Positions 1-7,318 of a stretch of DNA of 18,974 nt are shown piece after piece. A program made the translations under genes and the position numbers. Numbering within the stretch: the first letter of the stretch is position 1; every line of letters begins with the position of its first letter. A model generated the notes under the pieces. The model did not search any database, was not told the DNA's origin, and worked only from the letters and a program-made list of their open reading frames with translations. Source of the stretch: UBA6115 sp964629345 (GTDB lineage: Bacteria > Bacillota > Clostridia > Christensenellales > Aristaeellaceae); contig CAZVSG010000039.1 in assembly GCA_964629345.1 (NCBI GenBank), positions 1 to 18,974 on the forward strand, written 5' to 3'.

Positions 1-967
1 CGCCGGTCAGATAGACCGGGGACCAGTTGCCCAGGCGCACCGCGGAATCGCGGACCGCCTTGATGACGGCCTCGCAGATCTCATCCACGCGCGGCAGCAG
101 GATCGCGGAGACCTTCTCGCGGGTGAAGGTCTGGGTCGCCCCGTTGGACAGCAGGACGTCAAAGCTGTTTTTGGCACTCCCCAGGCCGTATTCATACCCC
201 CGCTTGATCTGCTCGGCGCTGTCCAGGGGGATCCCAAGCCCGTAGGCCAGATCCGCCGCGATATGCCCTCCGCCCAGGGGCAGGGTCTTGTGGAAGATGA
301 TCGCGTCGCCCTCGACGGCCATCACGTCGGTGTTCAGGTAGCCGATATCGATCAGCAGGGCCGTGCGGTCACGGTCCGCCTCGGAAACGAACAGCATCGC
401 CTCGCCCATGGGGGTGGGGAAGAAGCCGGCGGCCGTCCTGCGGATCGCGAGCAGGCGCTGGGTGATGTCCTCGATGAAGAAACGGTCGGCGACGACGTAG
501 GAGATCAGGGCGCGCAGCTCGCTTCCGTGCTGGTTGAGCGGCTCCAGCGTCTTTTTCCCGTCGTCCACCACGAACCAGGCGGGGCTGCGGTGGATGGGCG
601 TGCCGGAGATGCCCTGCACCTGCTCATCCGCCATCGCGAACAGTGTCTGGATGTCCCGGCCGGTCACGCGGGGGTCCGCCCCCTGCAGGTCGACCTTGAT
701 CTCAAAGGAATAGACTTTGGAGAACTGGCCGGGGACGCCGGCGTAGACGCTCTTCACGGAGGTCCTGGCCTGTTCCTCGGCGGTGGCGATGGAAGCGCTG
801 ATCGCCTCGTTGACCGCGGCCGCGTTGTTCCAGCGCGAACCGGCAAAGCCGTCATAGGAGGTCGTGCCCGCGCCGATGATGTCGCAGCGCTGCCTTGCAC
901 TGACCTCCGCGATCAGTGCAACGATTTTGCTCGTGCCAAAATCAATGACGCTGATTGAGCTCCTCAT
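1..967 (-). CDS. ftsA: Cell division protein FtsA (actin-like ATPase), 3' end outside window
   Basis: FtsA is the actin-family protein that tethers FtsZ to the membrane and recruits later divisome proteins. The reading frame is open from ATG 967 to the window edge (322 codons), so the C-terminal part, including any amphipathic membrane helix, is not visible. The phosphate-1 loop is seen at the N-terminus (VIDFGTSKIVALIAEV), followed by a 1C-type region (AGVPGQFSKVYSFEI onward) and the phosphate-2 region near residues 205-235, ending in PLGGGHIAADLAYG. The phosphate-2 motif reads DIGYLNTD (residues 207-214) instead of the usual DIGGGTTD, so this is a divergent FtsA. The start is supported by GGGGAG seven bases upstream; an ATG five bases earlier meets a stop at once. 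It has its own promoter at 1057-1085. ftsZ would be the expected next gene but is not in view. Confidence 0.85.
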   Translation of the reverse strand, partial: MRSSISVIDFGTSKIVALIAEVSARQRCDIIGAGTTSYDGFAGSRWNNAAAVNEAISASIATAEEQARTSVKSVYAGVPGQFSKVYSFEIKVDLQGADPRVTGRDIQTLFAMADEQVQGISGTPIHRSPAWFVVDDGKKTLEPLNQHGSELRALISYVVADRFFIEDITQRLLAIRRTAAGFFPTPMGEAMLFVSEADRDRTALLIDIGYLNTDVMAVEGDAIIFHKTLPLGGGHIAADLAYGLGIPLDSAEQIKRGYEYGLGSAKNSFDVLLSNGATQTFTREKVSAILLPRVDEICEAVIKAVRDSAVRLGNWSPVYLTG

Positions 968-1007
968 CGCATTTCTCCCCATTTCTCGGGCTTTTCGTGA
1001 TTATGAC

Positions 1008-1031
1008 GCCCGCGCGAGCGCAATGCGCGCA
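1008..1031 (-). other. GC-rich potential hairpin in ftsA leader
   Basis: The ftsA leader holds alternating GC blocks (GCGCGC, then GCGC, then CGCGCG on the minus strand) that could fold in several 5-bp stems about 40-65 nt upstream of the ribosome binding site. No known riboswitch class is recognised; the stem may affect stability or translation, but this is only inferred from self-complementarity. Confidence 0.25.
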
Positions 1032-1056
1032 CCTAAAAAGTCTGTCCGGTCGGCTC

Positions 1057-1085
1057 ATTGTAACCTTTTTGTGATAACTTGGCAA
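1057..1085 (-). promoter_or_regulatory. Sigma-A-type promoter for ftsA
   Basis: On the minus strand TTGCCA (1085-1080) is separated by exactly 17 bp from TACAAT (1062-1057), a good match to the -35/-10 consensus. Predicted transcription starts near 1050, giving a leader of about 83 nt before ATG 967. The site lies in the 186-bp gap between ftsQ and ftsA, so ftsA (and probably ftsZ) can be expressed independently of the mraZ operon. Confidence 0.75.
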
Positions 1086-1110
1086 GCCTTTTCAAGCAAA
1101 ACACGCACCA

Positions 1111-1130
1111 GGCGGATGAACCCACCCGCC
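1111..1130 (-). terminator. Stem-loop after ftsQ, weak terminator or attenuator
   Basis: The minus strand forms GGCGGGTG / CATCCGCC, an 8-bp stem with one G-T wobble and a GGTT loop, starting 24 nt after the ftsQ stop. The T-rich stretch (TGTTTT) comes only about 7 nt after the stem, so it does not fit a strong intrinsic terminator. It sits just upstream of the ftsA promoter and could reduce read-through from the mraZ operon. Confidence 0.35.
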
Positions 1131-1153
1131 CGATGAGGCGATATGCCCCGCAA

Positions 1154-2053
1154 TTACGGCGTGAGGGGCCGATAGGTCGCCTCGCCCGGCTCTGCCGCCT
1201 CGATGATGCCCGGCGGCATCTGGCGCCTGCGCAGCTCGGAAACCACCGCCTGGACCGTGCCGATCTTCGCGTGGAGCTGTTCCGCGGACCCCAGGTTGAC
1301 CGTATGCCCGTCAAAGGTCAGGATGGAGAGGTTCAGGCTGTGCGCGACGTCCACGCTCCTGACCTGGGTCCCGAAGCCCCAGGCCGTCAACTCGCTGAGC
1401 AGGCTGATCAGGCCTTCCGCCTGGGAGGGGTCGGTGCTGGACGGAAAGCTGCCCGGGCTGATCTGCCCCCATAGGGCGAGGCCGGAAACGGCGATCAGGC
1501 CCTGCCCGGATGACAGGTCCCGCGTCTGCTCCAGCACCATCCCGTCCCGGGAGATGACGTAACCGATTCCCAGATGTGAAAAAAAGGCGAGAGGCGTCCG
1601 CTCGCTGACGCGCAGCACCATCGCGTTGGGAAAGACTGTTTCCATTCCCTCGTAGATCAGATAGCGGTTCGCGTTGACGCCGTTCCTGACCGCTTCCTCA
1701 TTGACCAGAAAATAGAACAGGCCCCTGTCCAGCCCGGCCGCCCTGATGACCGTTTCCCTGGAGACGTTTCTAATCCCGATGATCCTGATGTTTGAGATGC
1801 TGAACACCTGATACCGCAGGAAAAAGAAGACGCCCAGCACGATGAGGACGTACGCCACGATCCTGGGCAGCCGGCTGCGGGTCTGGCCCCCCTCCTGATC
1901 CCGGCCGTCCTGCGGCTCCTCCCGCGGGGGCAGATCGGGCTCCGGCGGCAGGAAGGAGCCGGACGGCGATGCGGGATCCTGTCCGGTCCCGAACGCACGG
2001 GGCGCATACGGGCGCTCCGGCCCTGTGTCCGGCGGACGCGGATCGGGCTGCAC
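1154..2053 (-). CDS. ftsQ: Cell division protein FtsQ/DivIB
   Basis: FtsQ/DivIB is a bitopic divisome protein that works with FtsL and FtsB/DivIC to control septal peptidoglycan synthesis. This 299-residue protein has a cytoplasmic tail of about 60 residues rich in Pro, Asp, Glu and Gly, one membrane segment near residues 65-82 (IVAYVLIVLGVFFFL), then a POTRA-type domain beginning FSISNIRIIGIRNVSRETVI and a beta domain (VFPNAMVLRVSERTPLAFF, DGMVLEQ). Start GTG 2053 lies one base after the murD stop, and the GGGGGAGGAG ribosome binding site is inside the murD end, indicating translational coupling. It is the last gene of the mraZ operon; ftsA follows after 186 bp with its own promoter. In most Firmicutes murG, ftsW or murB lie between murD and this gene; here they do not. 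Confidence 0.85.
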   Translation of the reverse strand: MQPDPRPPDTGPERPYAPRAFGTGQDPASPSGSFLPPEPDLPPREEPQDGRDQEGGQTRSRLPRIVAYVLIVLGVFFFLRYQVFSISNIRIIGIRNVSRETVIRAAGLDRGLFYFLVNEEAVRNGVNANRYLIYEGMETVFPNAMVLRVSERTPLAFFSHLGIGYVISRDGMVLEQTRDLSSGQGLIAVSGLALWGQISPGSFPSSTDPSQAEGLISLLSELTAWGFGTQVRSVDVAHSLNLSILTFDGHTVNLGSAEQLHAKIGTVQAVVSELRRRQMPPGIIEAAEPGEATYRPLTP

Positions 2054-2054
2054 G

Positions 2055-3442
2055 CTACTCCTCCCCCTGTTTCATGTCAAAGACCAGCTGTTTGAAGACA
2101 CGGCCGCGCTCCTCATAGTCCCTGAACATGTCAAAGGACGCGCAGGCGGGCGAAAACAGGACGCTGTATCCCGGCTCCGCCATGTCCATGGCGCTTCTGA
2201 CGGCCTGCTTCAGGTCCGGCGCCGTCACAATGGCCGTAAAACCGGCCTCCAGCAGGGCTTTCCTTATCTTGTCCCGGGTCGCGCCTGTGAGCACGGCGCC
2301 GCGGATGAACCCGGAGCTGATGACGCTCTTTGCCAGCGTGTCAAAGGGGACTTCCTTGTCATACCCCCCGGCGATGAGGATGGCGGGGGCTTTCATCGAC
2401 TCGACCGCCTTGATGGTCGAGTCCGGGTTCGTGCCCTTGGAATCGTTGAGGAAACGGACGCCGCGGATCTCCGTGACGTACTCGATGCGATGCTCGACGC
2501 CCTTGAAGCCCTTGAGCGCATAGGCGATGACCGGCGCGGGCACCCCCATCCCGAAGGCAACCGCGGCAGCCGCCAGGGCGTTTTCGATGTTGTGGCGGCC
2601 GGGGATCTTCAGCGCGCTGACTTCGCAGACCTTCCGCGTCTCCCCCCTGCTTTTCAGGACGATCCAGCCGTCCTTTTGCATCGCGCCTTCCGGCACCTCG
2701 CCGGATGAGGAGAACCAGCGGATGTCCGCCTTGATCTCAGGCGCCATGGCGCGCACCTTTGGATCGTCCATGTTGAGCACGGCCCGGTCCTGTGAGCCCA
2801 TGTTGGAAAACAGGCTGAGCTTCAGGCCCTCATAGGCTTTCATGCTGACGTGGCGGTCCAGATGATCCGGGGTGATGTTCAGAAGAGCGGCCGAGCAGGG
2901 GTGGAATCCGCCGACGGTCTCCAGCTGGAAACTGGACACCTCGGCCACCATCAGGTCATCCTCCTTTGCCCTTTTCACCGCAGCGCTCAGGGGATAGCCG
3001 ATGTTCCCGGCCACGTGCGTGACCCGGCCGGCCTGCGTGAAGATCTCCCCGAGAAGCGATACCGTGGTCGTCTTTCCGTTGGTCCCGCTCACCGCGACGA
3101 GGCTGCCGCCCCAGCAGGAAGCCGCGAGGGCCATCTCGCCGTAAACGGGCAGCCCCCTCTCCCTCGCCGGGGCCAGTACAGGCGAGGACAGGGGGATCCC
3201 GGGGCTGATGACGATCAGGTCGCAGGAAGCGAAATGCGTGTCAGGCGGCCGGCCAAAGCTGAGCGTGCATTCAGGGCTGTCAAGCGCTTCCGGGAGTTCC
3301 CCCAGCGCCTCCCGGGGCTTGATGTCGCGGAGGATGACGCGCGCAGAAGCTCCGCCGCAGCAGTCCCGCTCCGGGCAGCCCCGAGGACCAGCGCCGTCTT
3401 CCCGCTGTAGTCCGACCGATCTGCAAAACCGCCCTGGTGCAT
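2055..3442 (-). CDS. murD: UDP-N-acetylmuramoylalanine--D-glutamate ligase MurD, with apparent frameshift
   Basis: MurD adds D-Glu to UDP-MurNAc-L-Ala in the cytoplasm. The N-terminus lies in one frame from ATG 3442: a Rossmann start, LVLGAARSGTAAAELLRA (residues 18-35). The rest, from RVILRDIKPREAL to the stop at 2055, is in another frame. The switch falls at CGCGC, 3339-3343. Later motifs are intact: P-loop VSGTNGKTTT, NITPDHLDRH, GRHNIENALAAAA, FLNDSKGTNPDS, LIAGGYDKEV and FSPACASFDMFRDYEERG. Compared with B. subtilis MurD (recalled), about 4-5 residues are missing at the switch; restoring 13 bp gives a 466-residue protein of normal size. Since the enzyme is essential and the rest is conserved, an assembly or sequencing deletion is more likely than a true pseudogene. 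GGGGGAG precedes the start, 8 bp after the mraY stop. Confidence 0.85.
3339..3343 (-). other. Frameshift junction in murD at a CGCGC microrepeat
   Basis: Upstream codons read ELLR in the ATG 3442 frame; the bases after CGCGC read GTC ATC CTC CGC (VILR) in the other frame. An expected LLRAxGARVIL stretch would begin and end with CGCGC copies 13 bp apart, so loss of one copy plus the spacer gives exactly the observed sequence and frame change. The deletion itself is inferred. Confidence 0.6.
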
Positions 3443-3450
3443 GGCTCCCC

Positions 3451-4434
3451 CTACGGCGCGATGGGCAGCGCGGCCAGCAATGCGATGACGGAAAGGGCCA
3501 GGACAAGAAGGGTATACCGGCGGGCGATCTTGTTCTCACTCCAGCCGATCATCTCAAAATGGTGATGGATCGGGGACATGCGGAACAGCCGTTTCCCGCC
3601 TGTGAGCTTGAAGTAGATCCGCTGCACGATGACGGACAGGGAGGAGAGGATCATCGTCGCGCACAGCGGGATGAGCCAGAGCTGCAGCCGCATCAGCATC
3701 GCGGCGCCGGTGAGCAAGCCGCCGATGAACATGCTGCCGGTGTCCCCCATGAACACCTTTGCCGGGTGCTGGTTGTAAAACAGGAAGCCCACGCAGGCCC
3801 CGGCCAGCGCGAAACAGGCATACGCGACGCCCGGATCGGCGAAGCTGCCCCCGCCGATGATCGCCGCGATCACCCCCATGGCCAGGCTGCCGGCGAATGA
3901 CACCGAGCCCATCAGCCCGTCAACGCCGTCCTGCAGGTTGGCCGAATTGGTCATGAACGTGAACAGCAGGATCATCAGGGGCAGATAGGCCCATCCCAGA
4001 TCCATCGTCGAGCCCGTAAAGGGCAGGTGGACCGCCGTCCCCAGCAGGTTCATGGTGATCAGCGAGAAGATCAGGCCGACCGCCGTCTGCCCGATCAGTT
4101 TATACCGCGGTTTCAGCCCGTCATGGTGCTGCCGCACGTCCTTGATCCAGTCATCCGCAAAGCCGACCGCGAGCGCCCCGAGCGAGGGGATCAGAAGCAG
4201 CAGAACGGCGTTTGACGAGCCGGACACCTGGCTGATCAGCAGCGCGGAGAGGATGCAGCCCAGCGCGATGACAAGCCCGCCCATGTTGGGGGGCTTGGCC
4301 CTCTTCTTGAACTTGTCCGGCCCCAAGTCGTATTTCGGCTGGATCATCCCGCGCTCGCGCATGAAGTGGATCAGGCCGGGCATCAACAGGAGCGTGATCA
4401 CCAGGGAGATCAGGGCCGAGAGGGCCTCAAGCAT
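3451..4434 (-). CDS. mraY: Phospho-N-acetylmuramoyl-pentapeptide-transferase MraY
   Basis: MraY is the polytopic membrane enzyme that transfers phospho-MurNAc-pentapeptide to undecaprenyl phosphate, forming lipid I. The 327-residue protein has normal family length. Visible motifs: PPNMGGLVI (48-56), Asp pair GFADDW (94-95), NSANLQDGVDGL (163-174), NQHPAKVFMGDTGS with D231, and MSPIHHHFEMIGWSE with the HHH triad at 290-292. Multiple hydrophobic segments alternate throughout. ATG 4434 overlaps the end of murE by 8 bp, typical of coupling; a longer upstream reading in this frame is murE read out of frame and was discarded. The usual murF between murE and mraY is absent. Loss of the second Asp or the MGDTG motif would have cast doubt, but all are present. 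Confidence 0.93.
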   Translation of the reverse strand: MLEALSALISLVITLLLMPGLIHFMRERGMIQPKYDLGPDKFKKRAKPPNMGGLVIALGCILSALLISQVSGSSNAVLLLLIPSLGALAVGFADDWIKDVRQHHDGLKPRYKLIGQTAVGLIFSLITMNLLGTAVHLPFTGSTMDLGWAYLPLMILLFTFMTNSANLQDGVDGLMGSVSFAGSLAMGVIAAIIGGGSFADPGVAYACFALAGACVGFLFYNQHPAKVFMGDTGSMFIGGLLTGAAMLMRLQLWLIPLCATMILSSLSVIVQRIYFKLTGGKRLFRMSPIHHHFEMIGWSENKIARRYTLLVLALSVIALLAALPIAP

Positions 4435-5902
4435 TGCCTTTTCCCCCGCCGCCCAGTTCCGCCAGCAGCTCCGTGACGATCTTCTTTTCATCAAAGGGCC
4501 GCTTGATCCCGGCGATCTCCTGATAGGTCTCGTGCCCTTTCCCGGCCAGAAGGACAATGTCATTTTCCTGAGCGATGCAGAGGGCGTGGCGGATGGCTTC
4601 CCGCCGGTTTTCGATCACCAGGTAGCTGCCGCCGGTGGGCTTGATGCCCTCCTCGATGGAGGCGAGGATGCTGTCCGGATCCTCAGAGCGCGGATTGTCG
4701 CTGGTGAGGACGGACAGGTCCGCCATCCTGCCGGCGATCTCCCCCATGACAGGCCTTTTCCCCTGGTCCCTGTCCCCGCCGCAGCCAAAGACGACGATCA
4801 GCCTGCCCTTGATGAACTCCCTGATCGCGCCGAGGATGTTTTCCAGGGCATCGGGCGAATGGGAATAGTCGAGGATGACCTTGTAGCCGGTATGGGTATC
4901 CAGCACCTCGGCGCGGCCAGGCACGCTGACGACGCTTTCCAGCGCTTTGCAGATGACCGCGGGGTCCGCCCCGAGGGTCAGCCCGATCCCGGCCGCCGCC
5001 AGGGCGTTGTAGATGTTGAACATGCCCATCAGCCTGAGGCTGACCGGGAAATACTGATCCTTCCACAGGCTCAGCAGGAAGGACACGCCGTCCTCATGGA
5101 TCTGGATGTCCCGCGCGAACAGGTCGGCGTTGGTGCAGATGGCATAGCTGATCATCGGAAGACTGATCTCTCCGGCGAGCCGGGAAGCCCAGGGGTCATC
5201 CAGGGAGATGACCGCGTTTTTCGTAAGCCCGCCGGTAAAGAAGGCGCGCTTCGCCTGGTAGTAGTTCTCCATGGTGCCAAAGAAGTCAAGGTGGTCCTGC
5301 GACAGGTTGGTAAAGCAGCCCGCCTCAAACTGAAGGCCTTCAAGCCTCCGCATCCACAGCGCGTGTGCGGACACCTCCATGACGACGTACTCGCACCCGG
5401 CATCCGCCATCGCCCGCAGCGTCCTGTGCAGGTCGATGGGGTCCGGCGTGGTCAGGTTGCTGTTAAGCCATTGGCTGCCGATCATGTTCCCGGTCGTGCC
5501 GATCAGGCCGCAGCGGTAACCGGACTGCTCCAGGATCGCCTTGACCAGGTAGCTGGTCGTCGTCTTGCCCTTGGTCCCGGTGATACCGACGAGCTTCATG
5601 CCCCGGTCGGCAAAGCCGTAGAAGGCGCGGACCATCAGCGCCATCGCCGCGCGGTCGTTGGAAACGAGCAGCTGCGGCACCGGAAGGTGCGGCTGCAGCT
5701 GCGTCACCACAAGGGCTGCCGCGCCGTTTTTGATCGCCTGCTCCGCAAAAAAGTGCGCGTCATGACGCGCGCCCCTGATGCAGAAGAACAGCCCCTGATC
5801 CGTCTTTTCCCTGCTGTCTGCGCTCAGCGCAGTGATCTCACAGTCTCCCGTCAGCTCCAGGGCGTAGGAAAGCGCTTCCCCGGCCAGCTGTGAAAGTTTC
5901 AT
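4427..5902 (-). CDS. murE: UDP-MurNAc-tripeptide ligase MurE, meso-DAP type
   Basis: MurE adds the third stem residue to UDP-MurNAc-L-Ala-D-Glu. The 491-residue protein shows the Mur ligase order: N-terminal UDP-binding domain (SADSREKTDQGLFFCIRG), P-loop GITGTKGKTTT (106-116), TTPDPIDLHRTL, EVSAHAL, NLSQDHLDFFG, a Lys-containing YYQAKRAFF segment (site of the carbamylated Lys in the family), then C-terminal ILDYSHSPDALENIL, GCGGDRDQGKRPVMG and TSDNPRSEDP. DNPR (402-405) is the known signature for meso-diaminopimelate rather than lysine, so cross-linking through meso-DAP is inferred. ATG 5902 follows GAGG with a 5-nt spacer, 18 bp after the ftsL-like stop. The usual ftsI or spoVD gene just upstream is missing. 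Confidence 0.94.
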   Translation of the reverse strand: MKLSQLAGEALSYALELTGDCEITALSADSREKTDQGLFFCIRGARHDAHFFAEQAIKNGAAALVVTQLQPHLPVPQLLVSNDRAAMALMVRAFYGFADRGMKLVGITGTKGKTTTSYLVKAILEQSGYRCGLIGTTGNMIGSQWLNSNLTTPDPIDLHRTLRAMADAGCEYVVMEVSAHALWMRRLEGLQFEAGCFTNLSQDHLDFFGTMENYYQAKRAFFTGGLTKNAVISLDDPWASRLAGEISLPMISYAICTNADLFARDIQIHEDGVSFLLSLWKDQYFPVSLRLMGMFNIYNALAAAGIGLTLGADPAVICKALESVVSVPGRAEVLDTHTGYKVILDYSHSPDALENILGAIREFIKGRLIVVFGCGGDRDQGKRPVMGEIAGRMADLSVLTSDNPRSEDPDSILASIEEGIKPTGGSYLVIENRREAIRHALCIAQENDIVLLAGKGHETYQEIAGIKRPFDEKKIVTELLAELGGGGKGNA

Positions 5903-5920
5903 ACGTACCTCTTCATCCGC

Positions 5921-6415
5921 TTAGTGTGCCCCCGACGCGCTCCCCCTGAAGGACTCCGTTTCCAAGGCCAAAGGCATCCTGGCCGCCAGCACGCCGATGG
6001 TCTCCTCGTTTGTCGCAAGGCGCATGCCCAATCCCTGGACCGCATAGTAGCAGATACCGGAGGCGTCGCTTTTCGCGTCGTATTCCGCCTGCAGCTTCTG
6101 CCTTTCCTCCTCGGCCGCGGCATAACGGCCATAGAGTTGAGAATACTCCCCATTCAGCTTTTCAGTCAAGGCTATTTTGGAGCCGACCATGAAGACGGCG
6201 ATGAAAAGCGCCAATCCCAGAATCACCAGGGACCAAATGAAAGGAATGCCGGCGGGCCTGCCGGATGCGTCCTGCGCGCGGTAGGGGCTGCGCTGGTCAT
6301 CCTCTCCGCTGTTGTCGACATACACGCTGGGGGCTACCGCGATGCGCTCGCGCTGGACCATGCGGTTCCCCGCCAGGACGTACTGCCTGAAAACCTGCTG
6401 TCTTGCCTGCTGCAT
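5921..6415 (-). CDS. ftsL: FtsL-like bitopic division protein
   Basis: A 164-residue protein with a hydrophilic cytoplasmic stretch (1-55), one membrane segment (about 57-80, IPFIWSLVILGLALFIAVF), then a charged helical region likely to form a coiled coil (LTEKLNGEYSQLYGRYAAAEEERQKL in two parts), ending YAVQGLGMRLATNEETIGVL. The GLGM-type ending and layout match FtsL/septum-initiator family proteins, which pair with DivIC and FtsQ. Sequence identity in this family is always low, so the call rests on topology plus position after mraZ and before murE. GGGAGG lies 8 nt before ATG 6415. Unusual: the adjacent rsmH (before) and ftsI (after) are both absent, so the protein is encoded apart from its usual transpeptidase partner. 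Confidence 0.72.
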   Translation of the reverse strand: MQQARQQVFRQYVLAGNRMVQRERIAVAPSVYVDNSGEDDQRSPYRAQDASGRPAGIPFIWSLVILGLALFIAVFMVGSKIALTEKLNGEYSQLYGRYAAAEEERQKLQAEYDAKSDASGICYYAVQGLGMRLATNEETIGVLAARMPLALETESFRGSASGAH

Positions 6416-6450
6416 GCTGTATGCCTCCCTGAGCGGATCGTCCTGCCGCT

Positions 6451-7002
6451 TCAGCGGCCGTCCCTGTTCCTGTTTCTGGCGCGGGCCTGGATCTCGCTGA
6501 TGGCCCTGAGCCTGTCGGGGAACTGGCTCCTGAAGCGCTCCGTCTCCATCCTGGCCTGTTCGTCGGAGACGACGCGCACATACTCTGTCGTGCCGGACAC
6601 CTGGACGCCCTGCGCGCTATTGAGGAATTCCTCCCTGAGCGCGGAGGGGAGCAGGACCCGGCCCTGGCTGTCAAATCCCAGGCCGTCAAAGGAATACATT
6701 GCGAACCTTGACAGGAACAGTTCCGCCTCGACATCCTCACGGCTGAGCCTTGTCAGCATGTCGACTTTCTCTTCCCAGACCTTGAACGGATAGATGGCGA
6801 CGGAATCCTGGGCCATGTTCACACCGACGATGATCCTGTCCCCCAAAAGGCTGCGGAAGGGCATCGGGACGATCAGGCGGCCCTTTGCGTCGAGGGAATG
6901 GTTGAATACGCCGATGAAACCAAGCCGTTTATCATTCTCAGCCTGTCTGTCACCGGATTCACCCTGGAGCAGGTCCTGCGAATGCTGACCGTCCTCTATC
7001 AT
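6451..7002 (-). CDS. mraZ: Transcriptional regulator MraZ with N-terminal extension
   Basis: MraZ is an AbrB-fold DNA-binding protein that autoregulates the dcw operon by binding direct repeats near its promoter. Both half-domains are seen: FNHSLDAKGRLIVPMPFR with the D-x-K-G-R signature, and the second, GFDSQGRVLLPSALREEFL. Family proteins of about 145 residues start a few residues before the first motif; here about 30 extra polar residues precede FIGVFNH. No ATG, GTG or TTG lies in frame between ATG 7002 and the conserved domain, so the extension looks forced. TTG 7017 and GTG 7014/7011 are alternative starts; an in-frame stop at 7020-7018 bounds the frame. The C-terminus is basic (RARNRNRDGR). 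First gene of the operon; ftsL-like follows after 35 bp, without the usual rsmH. Confidence 0.88.
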   Translation of the reverse strand: MIEDGQHSQDLLQGESGDRQAENDKRLGFIGVFNHSLDAKGRLIVPMPFRSLLGDRIIVGVNMAQDSVAIYPFKVWEEKVDMLTRLSREDVEAELFLSRFAMYSFDGLGFDSQGRVLLPSALREEFLNSAQGVQVSGTTEYVRVVSDEQARMETERFRSQFPDRLRAISEIQARARNRNRDGR

Positions 7003-7007
7003 CCCGC

Positions 7008-7032
7008 CCACCACCAATCACCACTTATCACC
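7008..7032 (-). promoter_or_regulatory. Probable MraZ operator: three 10-bp-phased GGTG repeats
   Basis: On the minus strand GGTGA (7032-7028), GGTGA (7022-7018) and GGTGG (7012-7008) recur with 5-nt spacers, a 10-bp period that places them on one face of the helix. Known MraZ boxes are likewise short G-rich repeats (for example TGGGN with 5-nt spacers in enterobacteria, and GTG-containing boxes in other lineages), located upstream of mraZ. Here they sit between the -10 element and the mraZ start, so binding could block transcription and, in the mRNA, the repeats overlap the ribosome binding region. Confidence 0.75.
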
Positions 7033-7044
7033 TTTTTCGTTCAC

Positions 7045-7073
7045 AAATTACCACATCTCTCCCGACCCGGCAA
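7045..7073 (-). promoter_or_regulatory. Candidate mraZ operon promoter
   Basis: TTGCCG (7073-7068), 17 bp, then TAATTT (7050-7045) preceded by a TG extended -10 (TGG before TAATTT). The -10 match is weak, but the spacing and location just upstream of the GGTG repeats fit an MraZ-controlled promoter. Predicted start about 7038, leader about 35 nt. Confidence 0.45.
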
Positions 7074-7128
7074 CGCAGGCCGCGCCTTGATCCCCGGGCT
7101 TTGGGCGCAAAAAGGAGTCCCGGAAAAC

Positions 7129-7162
7129 GAAAAAAGCGGCAATTGCGAATGCGTGTTCCGCT
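7129..7162 (-). terminator. Intrinsic terminator after the metallophosphoesterase
   Basis: Minus strand: AGCGG (7162-7158) pairs with CCGCT (7139-7135), extendable by AA/TT across a bulged G, and the 3' arm runs straight into TTTTTT. It lies about 157 bp after the phosphoesterase stop and before the mraZ promoter, so it separates the two transcription units. Confidence 0.6.
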
Positions 7163-7318
7163 CTTGGCGCTTTGGGTCTGGGAACCTATGTTTGCTTATG
7201 CCGGGATTGTTGTATGGTTTACATAGTGAACCGCGTATTCATATGTATGTCTTTACGAAATTATCCGTCCGGGACGGTTTTCAACTCTTTGGGGGCTTCT
7301 CTCCGCTGCCGGCCGGCA

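Larger units (their letters stand above)
7018..7318. other. Intergenic region between the phosphoesterase and mraZ
   Basis: This 300-bp gap holds the terminator (7129-7162), the mraZ promoter (7045-7073) and most of the GGTG repeats. The part from 7180 to 7265 is noticeably more A+T-rich than the surroundings and contains a short TATG-GTTTA-CATA inverted repeat around 7212-7224. No gene or RNA is recognised on either strand there. Confidence 0.5.

Noticed and set aside
3444..3539. N-terminal extension of the murD C-terminal frame
   Set aside because: These residues (MRTRSPAGIPFL onward) are mraY read out of frame; the real N-terminus is in the ATG 3442 frame.
4052..5893. 613-codon open frame on the plus strand
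   Set aside because: Antisense to murE and the mraY start; its composition mirrors the opposite strand and no family motif is seen.
6010..6192. Small plus-strand frame opposite the ftsL-like gene
   Set aside because: No ribosome binding site, arginine/proline-rich, and fully explained as antisense of the ftsL-like gene.
7265..7277. CCGTC-CGG-GACGG short palindrome after the phosphoesterase
   Set aside because: Only a 5-bp stem with a 3-nt loop and no T-run follows it; the structure at 7129-7162 is a better terminator.
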